A stretch of DNA of 64,000 nt from assembly GCA_018340805.1 (NCBI GenBank), contig JACMZG010001908.1, positions 47,561,691-47,625,690 of the forward strand. The letters run 5' to 3'. The translations under genes and the position numbers were made by a program. Under the pieces are notes generated by a model. It was not told the DNA's origin. It worked only from the letters and a program-made list of their open reading frames with translations, and did not search any database. This stretch comes from Microvelia longipes. Taxonomy: Eukaryota; Arthropoda; Insecta; Hemiptera; Veliidae. Every line of letters starts with the position of its first letter. Within the stretch, counting starts at the first letter, position 1. This document shows positions 12,029-24,745 of the stretch, in pieces.

Positions 12029-12263
12029 ACGGGCCTTCGGCCCGTAGCCGCTACGCGGCCTCGGCGCCTCGTCCACTCCGCGGCGTCGGCCCACCGGGCC
12101 GCTTCGCGGCCCGGGGGCCTCCCTGTGGCCGCTTTGCGGCCACATTGTTGTTGTTTTGTATTATGTGTTGTTTCATTATTGTTCTTGTTACATGGCATTT
12201 TGCCATGTATCTAGCGAATTTTCACAGCCTCTCCACTCAGGCCCGCTTCGCGGGCCTGAGTGG
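12029..12263. repeat. Cluster of GC-rich short perfect hairpins
   Basis: At least four perfect stem-loops with 3-5-nt loops stand in a row inside AT-rich DNA: ACGGGCC/TTC/GGCCCGT (12029-12045), GGGCCGC/TTC/GCGGCCC (12096-12112), GTGGCCGC/TTT/GCGGCCAC (12125-12143) and ACATGGCA/TTT/TGCCATGT (12190-12208). A fifth, with a 14-bp stem CCACTCAGGCCCGC and loop TTC, lies at 12233-12263. The ORF across it follows from the GC content and is not a gene. Confidence 0.8.
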
Positions 12264-12387
12264 CTTTCTCACAAACTTGATTTTACTAATTGAGATTTTA
12301 TTAATACTCTATAATTAAAGTATGCTATAATATTAAAATTAAGAAGCATTAAACAAAAATATATTATTCATGATTTTTGTTTTTAAA

Positions 12388-12694
12388 TAAAAATACCGTT
12401 TCCGTCACTAAAGATTGTCTGATTGAGCTGAAACCGGTCGCAATGGTTTTAGAATGACTTCGACCATATAGAGACAACTTCAACTCTTACTTACATTTAT
12501 GGTTGTTTATAGAATTTAAAGAAAAATGTCAAATTTTTTTTTTTGTAAACAAATTGTTTATTTGAGTAAAATTTAAGGTTAAAAAAATATTCATGATTAT
12601 TTAAAATAAAAATACCGTTTGCGTCACTTAGGATTGTCCGATTGAGCTGAAACTGGTCGCATTAGTTTTAGAATAACTTCGACCATATAAAGAC
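12388..12694. repeat. Two direct copies of a ~90-bp repeat, period about 216 bp
   Basis: Both copies contain aaataccgttt, then tgattgagctgaaa or cgattgagctgaaa, ggtcgca and cttcgaccata. A third, more diverged copy starts near 12935 (cgattgagctgaaattggtc). Confidence 0.75.
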
Positions 12695-13198
12695 TACTTC
12701 GATGTTCTTCTCTTTACGGGTCTGCTTCGCTCGGCGTGGTTCAGTGGAAGCCATTTTTGCCCTGTCTCTCTGGGACAGTAGGCTTACCATGATGGAGCAA
12801 GAGGTAGAGGTCTCTCTTTTATACTATATCCCCACCCTCTAACACTACTGAACCCAACAGATATCGTACGAGTCTTTGACCTAGACGTATACATATATAC
12901 AAGATTATATATATATGTATACCAATTGCGCCATTTGTGATGGTTCGATTGAGCTGAAATTGGTCTTAATCGATTCAGCTAGCCGTCTACCTAAATAAAT
13001 ACTTTGTTTTAAAGCCATTTCAAGTTTCAAAAAAAAATTTTTTTCATGACGTCATAACTTTGGTTGATGACGTCATAATGTTTTCATAAACAATAGGCCT
13101 CGTAACCTCCTCAACATCTCGCGATTTGCAAAGTTTCGTTTCAATTTAAAAACGCCTTCGAGAGTTATCGTTCGCCATACGAAAGGGTAGAAACTCTT

Positions 13199-13211
13199 AC
13201 ATACATATATA

Positions 13212-13255
<44 letters not shown>

Positions 13256-13265
13256 TATAATATAA
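13199..13265. repeat. (TA)n microsatellite
   Basis: An alternating TA tract lies inside a dispersed repeat whose right flank (caacctcataa...aaaattcgctaaaag) recurs near 30240-30290 and 32260-32300. Confidence 0.85.
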
Positions 13266-14229
13266 ACTTTTTTCGGACATATATTTTTGTTATCAGGAAG
13301 CCAATAGGAACCGATTCCACTCACTCCCACCCTCAACTTCCGTCATCCGAACAACCTCATAAGCGTCATTTTCATAATGAAAATTCGCTAAAAGAAATGC
13401 TAAGTATGTTCAAAAATAAGAATAAATATTTAAATATTTTTTCTCTCGTGGTTGTAAACAGTTAAGTTAAGAAATACGAACAGTATCATTTCCTTAAGGT
13501 TAAGAGTAAGTAGTCTGAAAAACATATGATGTCTGTGGGCTTTTATTGATTTTGCTTTCTACTAGGAGGGGAAAACACTTCAAACAATAATAGCAGTCAC
13601 TTTTCTCATCAATTGTCAACATTTCAGCACCAAATCCAAAAACAATAACTAAATAAAGTTGGTGCCTGTATTTATGTCTTAAAGAATATTTAGTAGTTTG
13701 TGATGTTTGCTTGTAAATTACAGATTACATGATTGGTACGATTAGAACAAATCGCCTTACAATAGCCAACTTAGCCAAGTCCTATGAGATATTTATTAGA
13801 TATTTTATTAGAATATTAAATTTTACAGTTATACTTCCAGCACTTCAGATTAATATGAAGTCTTTGTAATTTTGACAGACTCTTTAATTAGTCTGAATAA
13901 TAATAGTAGAAATTAGTTGAGTAAAAGTTAAATTGAAATCTGAGTTTCAAGAGAGTTGTCACAAACAGGCAAATGAAAATTGAGAGCCTATACAAATTCA
14001 TATTTCATTCGAAGACTAATTTTGTACAAAGCTCTATACTTGAATTGTTTCTTGAGTTTTTCGCAGCTCTAAGCAATTTTCCATTTTCATTTTAATACTG
14101 ATTCTCAAAAATATAATAAAATATTTATGTTTTAAATATTAAATTAAACATATAAATATTTATGTTTAATCTCTCCAAAAATCACAAAAGCCTTCCTGTG
14201 TTTGAATAAGCTTACATTTTTTCCTTAAA

Positions 14230-15130
14230 GAGTGAAAATGAAGGCTCACTAGGTTCGTAGCCCTGTTCCTAATTTTATTTGGAAATTATACTTGCCGCCG
14301 GCTTGGGCATAGTATGACTAAAAACTGCCGCATTAGGGCAAATTTTTGGGTGAAATTTGAAAAAGGGAAGAATAATCCTAAAGAGGAAAGCTGTAACAGC
14401 TTTATTTATTGTATTTAAAGCCGGGCAACCCAGCCTGTGTTTGATGTGATTTCCTTGGCTGCTAATATGCAAATACGGGGTTGGTTCCTGTTTTGTCTGA
14501 GATAAGTTGGATGTTTCCGTTGTCTCCAGCTCACGACAAGTCAAGGTTCAGTGGGCTGATAGAGATGAAGGTCGGAAAGACACACAGAGCCTTAAACTTA
14601 GTGAAAGTGAAGCCGGGGACAAATAACATAAGTGACTTGGAACGAAGTGCTCGGTTCCACTTCTACTTGAAGACAGACGTCTTCTAGTAGCACTGCGGAA
14701 CTTTGACTTTCAGGTCAGGGCTTAAGGATGAGTCAGTGTACACAACCCCAATGTGCACACTGACATCGGGGTTGCTAGAGTTCTCTGTTAGGTGGCACTG
14801 GACTACCCAGAGCGGTGGACCTAGCTAAAGCCTGGTGATGCTAAAGCAGCTTATGAGATTGGTGAAGCAGGTAAAACGGGGGCGGGCCAAGTGGGACTAA
14901 TGTGATCAGAGGAGCTAGTAAGATTATAGATGAACTTAGCAAACTGTGAACTAGTAGTCGGAGATAGCCAGAGAAGTGAGTTTGGATATAGACTGGTTGG
15001 GCTAGATGAACTGGGCACACTGTAGACTAGTCATAAGTGCCACCATGTACGGAGGGTGTGCTTCCTAGATGATTGTACAAACTCTGAGGTGGATTAGTTG
15101 AAAGATATTTGAGTCAGGTTCTAATATAAC
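14230..15130. other. Block of higher GC content, unclassified repeat-like DNA
   Basis: The base composition is clearly richer in G and C than the surroundings, with short internal inversions such as agtgtaca...tgtgcacact. No frame carries recognisable motifs. It may be the remnant of a transposable element or untranslated region; no function is claimed. Confidence 0.35.
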
Positions 15131-16984
15131 CCTAAAGGTTTAAGCGAAAAAAAAAATTCAAAGAAAGGTAAAATAATTAAAGTATTTATCTACTCCTTGC
15201 ATTGTAAGATATATACAGCAAGGATTCTTTAAAAAAAAGGATGTCGCTATCAGACGAGTGCCACATGACAAAGTGACCCCCGTCGAAGATAAAAATATGG
15301 GTTCACTTATCGCGTCATGCCTTAAATAAACTGTAATTGTCATACAACACTGTAATTGTGTAAGTAAAAATCACATAGGCAGACAAAAGTCAGATTGAAA
15401 TATACATTAGTTGAATGGGGAATAAAAGACGGGATGGTGCGATACTTTCGTCTATAGGGTCATATTAGCCAAAGATCTGGCATAAAGGAAAATAGTGTCC
15501 AATGTTTCCCTTATTGGATAAATTTCATTATTACCTGATATCTGAAAAAATGCACCAAAATTTTTGCGAAAATCAAGAGATCTGTATCAGCAGAATCAAT
15601 TATCCAATTGACAAAGACAACAATGACTTTGACTGATTTAAAATCTTCATGCAAATAAGGAAAAAGCAGCAAATTTATCAACTTCTTATTGAGTTCATCT
15701 CCTAAACAACACACTTTTACTTATTTATTGTAGAGCTTAATTAAACATCATTAGCTCCACGCAACTCGTGTAACAAATAACAAAGCAAGATAAACAACAT
15801 AAAGGTTGAGATATTTTATCTGGCTTGGAGTTTGAAATAAAGTATTACTATGAAACAGTGGCGCTGTATTATAAAATTGAATATTAAATGAAAATAGAAT
15901 TAAACAGGTAATTCTAATACTCGGATAACTAACAAATTTTGAAAAGGGGTGTCAAAAGATAGGTAGGCCGAAGATGGAATTTTTTGAAAGGTTAATAGAT
16001 ATTAAAAGTTAGGAAATAAGTATTTGAAAATAACAAATTAACAAATAGGAAATAAAAATATAGGTTGAAGTTCTCTTTAGATTTCGTTCAAAATATCAGT
16101 TTCTCGTAAATAGTTAAATAGGATTTGAATGATGGTTTCGTCGTCACCTAAAAGGTCATTATTAAACGGCAGAGCCTCGAGAGTTAATAAAGTTTTCTAC
16201 TCGGCTTCGCCGAGGAGAAACTAAATTTGAGTTATAAATCATTCTTTCATCCCTTGTTGAATAAATGAACGTAATTACCACAATCTTGACCTTATTTTCA
16301 AGCAAATAATTATTCGCAAAATAGGAAACTAATTTTAATTAGAGCTTTATGTCAAGAATAAAAATTGAAAAAGTTTAGTGCAGACTAAAGAATTTTTCAT
16401 TTTATATTCTTCTCTCGCATGAAAAATAATTCTTGCACGGAGGTCAGAAAACTAGACGAATTTCTTAAGATTATAAAGCTTAAACTTTACAAGAATTAAA
16501 GTTTCAATACTTTGAATTTTAACGTTTTAGTGATAAACTTAAAGGTATCAACTTAGTAAAGTATAAAACAACAAAGTATAAAGTTTAATGGTCATAAAGT
16601 GAAAACTTAAGCAAGAAATAGATTCTTAATCGAGGAAGCACGCATTTCAATGAAAATTTGCTCAGCTTGTGGATGATTTCAAGCCTTATTACTATAAACC
16701 TTACAAAACAAATTTAACAATAAAATTCATCAACGGTCACAAGATTCGAAGCAGAATACGCTGGCTATTATTACTACCTCAAACCCGGTTTTATTGGACT
16801 TAAGAGTCCTCGAAAAAAAAATGAAAAAGACAATCAAGTCTAAATTTGTTGTTTACCGCAACCTAATTTAGGTTTGCCAATTAAATACCAAGGTATCTTC
16901 ATACAGTCGATTAATTTAATTTAACTATTTTAATTTTAAGCAAATAAAGTTTGACAATGCATAATTATTATAATTGTTTAATGT

Positions 16985-17140
16985 CTACTATATATTTTAT
17001 ATAATATTATATATTATATATATTATTTATATAATAATATATATATATTTATATATATAATATTATAGTATATAATATAATATATAATATATATATATAT
17101 ATATATCATATATATATATATATATATTATATATAATTAA
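16985..17140. repeat. (TA)n-rich microsatellite
   Basis: Interrupted TA/TATAT tract adjoining the left inverted repeat of the 1.8-kb element. Confidence 0.9.
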
Positions 17141-18339
17141 AATGTTGAGTGATTTCAATGTTCGGGGACCACATTATGCGAGAAACTTTAAAAGTAAATT
17201 TCTTCAAAGGAAATTCGTATAATATTAAAGAAAAAGTATTGTCGCAGTTTGCCCCAACTTGTTATACCTCCGTAATTATTCATTTCGTATTTTTATATCT
17301 TGTTCTTGTTACACGGCTGGATGATTTTTTAACAACATTAAAATTAATAATGATAATAATAATACCAGAAAAGGGCTTAATTAAGAACGAATAAAAAAGC
17401 TATGATTTCTAGAAAGTTTTTACCTATATAAAATAATATATATTAAAATACAAAAAAACCCTTTTTAATTAAATTATTTTTTCAATTTTTACTTTTTCTT
17501 ATTTATACCGTAGATATAGGAAAATCATTCTTTTTGCAAAAAAATCGAAACCGAGATTTAATATAGTATATCTTAAGATTTTTTAATATTAAACGCCTAT
17601 TAAAAAATTGTATAAGTTGGAAAAATAATCCAATTTACTTGAAATATAGTGCAAGTGAATGTATAGCTTTACGTAAAATATTGTGATACGAAGTTCGTTT
17701 AAACACGACGTACGCACGTGGCAAGTAATACGTCTCAATTTATTTCGAATGTTTTTGTTTAACATTTTAGTTATTTTCTAAATGTATTTTTATTTATTTT
17801 TGTTGTAATGGTTAAATTAGAATAACAAGCATCTGTTTGTTAGACAGGGTCAGACTTTACTGCCTAAACAAGAGGTTATAGTCACTGATAAGATCTCGCT
17901 CTCAGCTCAACATGCAACATGACCAAGGTATTTTCCTTAACAATGTGATAATATAGAGCAAACTTAATGGTCTCGTAGAGTTATTATTATTTTGAGCTTA
18001 GAATAGATGATAAGTAAAAGATAAAACAAACGGCAATGTTTGGAAATTAGAATAAAATTTAGCTGGATGATGATGCTTAGAAGCAGTAATTTAGAAATGT
18101 AGAAATGAAATTGTAGAAATGGTTAACTTAAATTTTAAAACAGCAAGGTGTAGCCAGCAGTTATGCTGGAAATTACAAGTACAGCTCAGCAGTTTTTGAA
18201 TAACACGGTACTTCTGTACCAAAAGTATATAAGGTGTACTGCCACGCTAATCGGGTACGGGGTACTTCGAAACTTTTCCTCACAATCTGATAGGCTCGCA
18301 AATTACCACAATTTAACATATATGTTAAATGAATATTTT

Positions 18340-18480
18340 ATATATATGTAATATATATATATATATATATATAGATATATATTTATCTATATATAACTAT
18401 ATATTTATATTATATCTAACAATGTTTTGTATTATATAATATATATTTATATATTATATAATATATATTATTTATTTATT
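18340..18480. repeat. (TA)n-rich microsatellite
   Basis: Interrupted TA tract near the right inverted repeat of the 1.8-kb element. Confidence 0.9.
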
Positions 18481-19276
18481 TTAAATTTATTTATTTATTT
18501 ATAACAATTTAAATATTATGCATCAAACTTTTCATTTGCTTTTAAAATTAAATAGTTTAAATTAAATTAATCGGACTGTATGAAGATACATTGGTATTTA
18601 AATGGCAAACCTAAAATAGGTTGCGGTAAACAACAAATTTAACATATTATTTTAACATAATGTTAAATAATATGTTAAATTATATTGAACGTCTTCGGAC
18701 TCTCTTTACTCACCGCCAGACATTTAAAAAACATCAGTTTTATCCTCAGCGGTCACCTATCTAGGCACTGACCTCACTCGATGCTGCTTCATATTAGTTA
18801 TTCAACAAACACCGTGTTTATACTAGCCGTATTTATATAAAACTCAGTACACTTATTTATTACATCAAGGGATTCACTTACAAAATAAACTCTCTTGGAT
18901 CAACTATCGAATTTGAGCAATTAAAAAAAAAACAGGTACCTGTCACAATCACATAATAAACATTAAACTAACGCTAATAATGATATAAAACTTGGCACAT
19001 TCGTGGGTCTAATATGTGACTTCCCCAATGTCATGTTTTGTGGTCAAAACATTTATCTGCTTTTTATGATATTACGAAATATTTTTCAAAAGTTAATTGT
19101 TAATTTTTTCGAAAATATTAACTAAATTAAATTATTATTTCGACTTTTAAACAATTTTTTTAAAAAACGTATACGTGTAATTTGAGAGCCGTCAAGAATT
19201 GTACTGTAACCATAACTCACTCTTTTAGGTTGTAATGAGGTTACAGGGAGCTACAAAAAAGATCGTGTTTTTGTCA

Positions 19277-19293
19277 TATATAATATATATTAT

Positions 19294-19345
<52 letters not shown>

Positions 19346-19350
19346 TATAT
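19277..19350. repeat. (TA)n microsatellite
   Basis: TA tract abutting the 3' end of the dead LINE; it may have grown from the LINE tail or be its insertion target. Confidence 0.9.
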
Positions 19351-19359
19351 GTAGTATGG

Positions 19360-21330
19360 GAGGTGGGGAGTTCAAGCCTGGTAGTAGACCCAACTTTAAG
19401 GCTTTTTCACAACCCCGTAACTCAATCACCCTCTCACCACTAACGCCTCCCCTCCTGTCCCTGTTGATCTTCCCTGGATTGACCTATGAAAGTGATGGAT
19501 GTCCTTGCCACTCTTGAGGTTCCAGCTCCTTCCTCAGCCATTTTCCGGATCCAAGGTTCTAGGAAACGAGAATTCCTACCGAGACCTTCAACATCTACCT
19601 AAAAGTGCTAGGCTGTTTCCTCTCATCACCACACACTGGGCAAGTGGAATTTGCACTACCTTCCATAATGGAGAGGTCGTCCCTTGGAGTTTGCAGTGTC
19701 CAGTCAAGAACCCTACATCATCCTGATATTGCCTTGGCTCATTTCTAGAAGCCATCTAGTTTTTTCTGTGATAGTTTGGTATCATCATCTTTTGCTGCCG
19801 ACAACCTTTCGAGTTGTACCATGTGTATTAGCCTTTTTCCATGTCCTCTTTTAATCAGAATCTGGCTTGGTCCTCTAGCACCAATCAATGGAGGGTTCTG
19901 GTCCACAGATTGGTAGAGAGGCTGCCTTCTTTGCTGCCAAAATCTGCCCTTTCATTACCTTGGTATTCCGAATGACCTGGGACCCATATTAATTTCACTG
20001 CTTTCTCTTTAGCTACTGTCTCAATGGATTCCCTGCACTCCTTACGACGTGGTGAAATAAGTGTGTGAGGCACTATACAGCTTTTAAAGTGCGGCTTGAC
20101 TGTCCGAGCAAATTTGCTTAAGTTTCTTTGATTGAGTAATCTTGACCTCTGGCTGTCTTTGTGGCTTCCCCAAGATAGCAAATACCGTCTGCCTAACAAT
20201 GTTGTATTTACCTAGGGGATAACTGTTTACCTATCCAGTTTTGTCAACATAAATAACCACTCCAGAATGAACCGAGTCTACCTGGATCCATCAGTATAGA
20301 AACTAGTGTCTCTGATGTTTAAGTTTTTCTTCCCCTCTCCCATATTCATTCTCGATGGATTTCCTACCTGAAACTTTTATTCGTGTATCTTCTCCCTCCT
20401 GAACTTGGAGTGGGTATCGTCGAATACGGGATTCTATCTCAGCTTCTCTTTCAAAGGGCTGCGTGCCTAAATGTTTCTTCCTTGCCACTTTTTTGATTTG
20501 TCTCTCAGTCTGAGGAAGGAGGAAATGGCTTATCCTTAACCAGAATCCTCTAGCGCGGCAGGCCAATTTGACCTCTCAGAAGCGGCAGTAGGGTTGTCGA
20601 TTTTAAGTGCTCCTGTGCTTTTGCATGCTAACCTTGGACCTTTGCAAGCTTTTTTTGAGTGGCTGCAACATTCACAGTAGGCCCCAAAAAAAGGACCCAT
20701 AATGGATCCCTCGGTCTATATGACGGCGGTGTAAAGCATTTCAGGACCTTGGGTGAGAGACCCCTTGTCCTTGCCCACCGCCTTCTAAGTTGCCAAAAGG
20801 TCATCACCCCTTTTTAATTACCTTGTCTATGTGGTTCTTCCAGTAGTTGAGTATCAAAATGATTCCCAATATTTAAACGCTTTTTTACAAGGGTGAGTTT
20901 CTGGTTGAAACAGTTTTGGAGCTTTGAACCCAACAGTTCTTTTCCTTGTGAAGATATTAGCTCTGTTTTTGATGATTTACAGAAAGGCAACTTCTTCGCA
21001 CCACTTTTATATCCTGCTGCAAGCTGATCAACTCGCAGCAAGTAGAGAGGACTTCCCGGAGATTCAGGATAAGTCCATCATGTGCTCAGCTGTACATAAA
21101 ACCCTTCTTTGCTAATTCTTAAAAGACCATCCATAAATCAACGGCAACAGTGGGGTGAAAGGCAACTGCCTTGGGGACACCCTCCTGTGACCCTGATTAT
21201 TGGCATTGGTTTTTGATATTTGAGCCTTATTTTCCTGGCCGTGAGGGATGATTGTATCCATCTATTCATAACTTGGGGAGTATTCCTTAGTTTAAGTTCC
21301 TCTGTTATAGTTGTTTTTGGGCTTATCAAT
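19360..21330 (-). pseudogene. Decayed non-LTR retrotransposon (LINE) with RT and RNase H remnants
   Basis: Minus-strand fragments follow the order of an RNase H-bearing LINE (I/Loa-like or related). Near 21140-21330 is the RT segment ending in GGCPQGSCLSP. At about 20800-21040 the thumb region has the KTELIS stretch. At about 20730-20820 is the WQLRRRWARTRGLSPKV region. RNase H remnants follow: TDGS-like residues and PLGKYN near 20200-20290, and LIWVPGHSEYQGNERAD at 19930-19990. A C-terminal EETA segment lies near 19600. The catalytic YADD box appears degraded to AHDG, and stops and frameshifts are frequent. The 5' part (ORF1, endonuclease) is absent. It ends next to a TA tract. Superfamily assignment is confident, clade is not. 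Confidence 0.85.
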
Positions 21331-21423
21331 GCCCCTCAAGTCAACCGAAAAGGGCATAAAGTATATTCTCCTGTATCATTGAATTTTTTCTATCCTAGAG
21401 ATTGCTACGTGGAGCTGTCTCTG

Positions 21424-21456
21424 TAAATATATATTTACTATATATACTATATATAT

Positions 21457-21503
<47 letters not shown>

Positions 21504-21640
21504 TATATTATATATATATATATATATAATATATATATATATATTATATATATAATATAATATATATATATATTCATATATATATATATATAATCATTTT
21601 ATGTATATATAATATATATAATATATATAGTATATTATAT
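21424..21640. repeat. (TA)n-rich microsatellite
   Basis: Long interrupted TA tract at the truncated 5' side of the LINE fragment. Confidence 0.9.
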
Positions 21641-22162
21641 TTTCAAAAAATCAATATCATGATTTCAAAAAAATCATTTTCTGCAAAAAAAGTCATTCTT
21701 GATAAAAGCTCCTGCATGTTTAATAAAAGCTCCTGCATGTTTTTTAACTAAGATTCTTCATATTTTTTTTAACAGTAAACTCAAAAAATGCGATTTTTGA
21801 AAAATAAACGAGAGTAACGTAGGCTTAATTTCGACTTTTCGAAAGAAATTATTCTTCATAAAATTGTTGAATTGTCCCGCAGAGACAATTGTTCCATTAA
21901 AAAAATTTAAAAAATAAAAATGTTCAAAATTCGCCATGTTAACCCCACCCATCACCCAAATTTTGGAAAAATTAAAAGTTGTTCAATCTGGATGAATGAT
22001 ACATCGTTACAAAGGTCTTGACTAGTCGAACCAAAATTGTAGTATTAAACTTCGGTTTAAGTAACACTAACTAACTAACGATTGAGATATTTTACTAAAA
22101 CGGGAAAGGGTTAATTTAATTTTACTCAATTAAAAAAGCTGTTAAAAAGCAACAAATAGATA

Positions 22163-22169
22163 TAATTCA

Positions 22170-22221
<52 letters not shown>

Positions 22222-22241
22222 ATATTAATATTATATATATT

Positions 22242-22279
<38 letters not shown>

Positions 22280-22280
22280 C
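22163..22280. repeat. (TA)n-rich microsatellite
   Basis: Interrupted alternating TA tract. Confidence 0.9.
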
Positions 22281-22799
22281 ATACAATCTATCTCACTACT
22301 TCACACTCTAACATCACTTTTAACCCTGTACTATTTTCATTTTTAGTTAATGTTTATAAGTAGGTTATGTTGTTTCTTTTTGTAACGCTTTAATGTTTAA
22401 TAACCTTTGTTTATGTTTTTGGTACCGTCATCGAGTTAAATGAGCACTGTGGTTATACATGTAATCGTGTATAAAGGGTGATTATGGTCCATATGACAAC
22501 AATTACATTACTGAGGGTGTTTACGAATTGTAGCTGAATGTAGGGATCAAAATGGAAGAGAATGAGGCTTCTTACGCCAGGAGTTTCTTTTAGAGAAACC
22601 CAAAATCAAGTTTTTTATCCACTTTAACAACAGCAATTTATACAGACGAGGAAATTATCAAAATAAAAGGTTTACTAATTTCTTATGTAGATACAACATA
22701 ATTCAGCTACATGTTTCTTTTTTATTTTTTAAAATTCACGCTACTTGACTATGTATAATAAATAACGCTTGTTTATAGCCTTTTGTTCAAGGGTAAATC

Positions 22800-22960
22800 C
22801 AGCTGGGTATCCACACTCAGGCGTGGGTGGCACCCGTTACAAATCAAAGTGTAAATCTTAGGTTTGTGTTATTTGACAAGGTCTCATTATCCATATTGAA
22901 CAGCGTAACCTGGGATGCCGAACCCCAACCTCTGGGTATCCAAGGATCTTGAAATACAAG
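22800..22960 (-). repeat. SINE-like fragment with B-box-like sequence
   Basis: On the minus strand, GGGGTTCGGCATCCCAGGTT and TACGCT match the B-box and downstream segment of the fuller SINE at 26160-26388. The A-box part is missing or too diverged to recognise. Confidence 0.45.
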
Positions 22961-24544
22961 GAGGTGAAACGCATCAAAGAAATTTTCTGACACCATGGAG
23001 TTGTATGATGCACAGAAATAGAACAAACTTACCTTTCCAATTGGTTATTACAAAAAAAGGCCAGCCCGCGGTACTCTGCTGCATTGCGGCTCCATCGTAT
23101 CTGTCTTTAAGTTTTCATATAGTAGTTTATATATATGATATTAGATATTAAGCTAATTTATGATTTATCAGTCAAAAAACGTGATTTGTTTACATTAATG
23201 TTATAATATGTCAATTCATAAAACTAGATTTAATACTGATAATAAACCTTTACTTTTATACATGTATTAACATAATAGCAGTAACGTGTATAAAATTTCA
23301 GCACAATTTAAACACTTTTTGAAGTTTAATAATTTTTTTAAATTTTTTGCTGCATTTATTTGTGGGTTTAATACGTCACCATATTTCATAAACAAATTAG
23401 GGTTAGGAACTACTTACTAAGTTGATTTTGAACCAAGTTAATTCGATCCTAGAAATGTCAAAATAATTTACCCCTTAAAAACGTCTAGGAAGAAAATTCT
23501 CGGACCATCATTATACATACTCTACACATACCCACTTAAGTCTATATTTTTGCTACTATCCAAGACCATCCGGCATAAAACAAGCGGAAGTTATCCGAGA
23601 TCAAAACAAATAACAAAATTTTAAGCGATTTTTATTCCCAAAGGAAATTCGCTAAAAGAGAGGTACAGACAGACAGACACAGGGTTCAAACCACTTAAAG
23701 CGACGTAAGAGTACATGAAGGGCTATAATCTATGATGAAACTGGTTTCAATTTATCAGGGTGTAACTACTAATTTTCTATATACAACGGTAGAAAGGCCA
23801 GAGCAAAGTAAAATTAAAATAAAATTTCAAAACATATCACTATATTCGCAAAATGTAAATATAAATAAAATTTAGACGCATAAATCTCAACTTATCTTCA
23901 TAAAATGTCGAGAAAATAAAATATTTATACGTAGAGGATAAAATATTAATGTCTCAGAAAAGAACTAACTTTCGTAAGACCCTTTTCAGTTTGCAGGAAA
24001 GGAGGCTACACAGTGGCAGAGTGGATTACCGGATTCCCTTTGAACATTTTATAAGAAGTTTTAGGACTTACACTGCTTTGTGTTCTAAAACTGGGAAGTC
24101 AAGGAAGAATAATAAAGAAATAGAAAACTTAAAGATAAATAAAAAATTAATGAATGATATAAATAAATAAATAAAACTAGATGTTTCTATCGAAGTTTTG
24201 TTTTTTGGTTGATGAAAGATTAACTAAATCTAACTAATAAAAGCTAACTAAAACTACAAAAGAAGAATGTTACCTTCAGGAGAGGTTAAAACTTAACTTA
24301 AGGAGAGTTAAGATATACTTTTTGCTTACTAACACAGATATAAGTCTAACTTATCAGGAAATTGAGCTGTTGAGTCATATAGTAAAAGGAAAAATGTTTA
24401 AACCCCAAAACGGAATGAAAATAATATAAATAAATGTGGCTAAATTAATTCATATCTTCTTATCTTGTTCTTGGATTTTTAAAATCAAAATCAGTAAAAA
24501 GGGAAGCACCGTAACTTCTTCATTAAGGATTTTTTTTCACTAAA

Positions 24545-24745
24545 TCATTTATTATAAGTATTATAATTCACTAATAATTATTTTTTATAAGTATTATAGT
24601 TCACTAAATTATTTATTATAAGTATTATAATTCACAAAATCTTTTATTATAAGTATTATAATTCACTAATAATTATTTTTTATAATTCACTAAATCATTT
24701 ATTATAATTATTATAATTCACTAATAATTATTTATTATTAGTTAA
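24545..24745. repeat. Tandem repeat of ~35-bp AT-rich units
   Basis: Repeated phrase attcactaa.t.atttattat followed by aagtattata, about five imperfect copies. Confidence 0.75.

Larger units (their letters stand above)
16843..18639. mobile_element. 1.8-kb non-autonomous element with ~100-bp terminal inverted repeats
   Basis: The left end (AATTTGTTGTTTACCGCAAC, 16843 onward, through about 16940) is the reverse complement of the right end (about 18539-18639), with scattered mismatches. TA lies immediately outside both ends, consistent with a TA duplication. Long (TA)n tracts lie just inside each arm. The interior (17150-18330) carries dispersed repeats but no transposase. Confidence 0.6.

Noticed and set aside
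12001..12318. ORF across the GC-rich hairpins
   Set aside because: GC-rich palindromes contain few stop codons in any frame; the peptide is low-complexity Arg/Pro/Gly and the opposite strand is also open.
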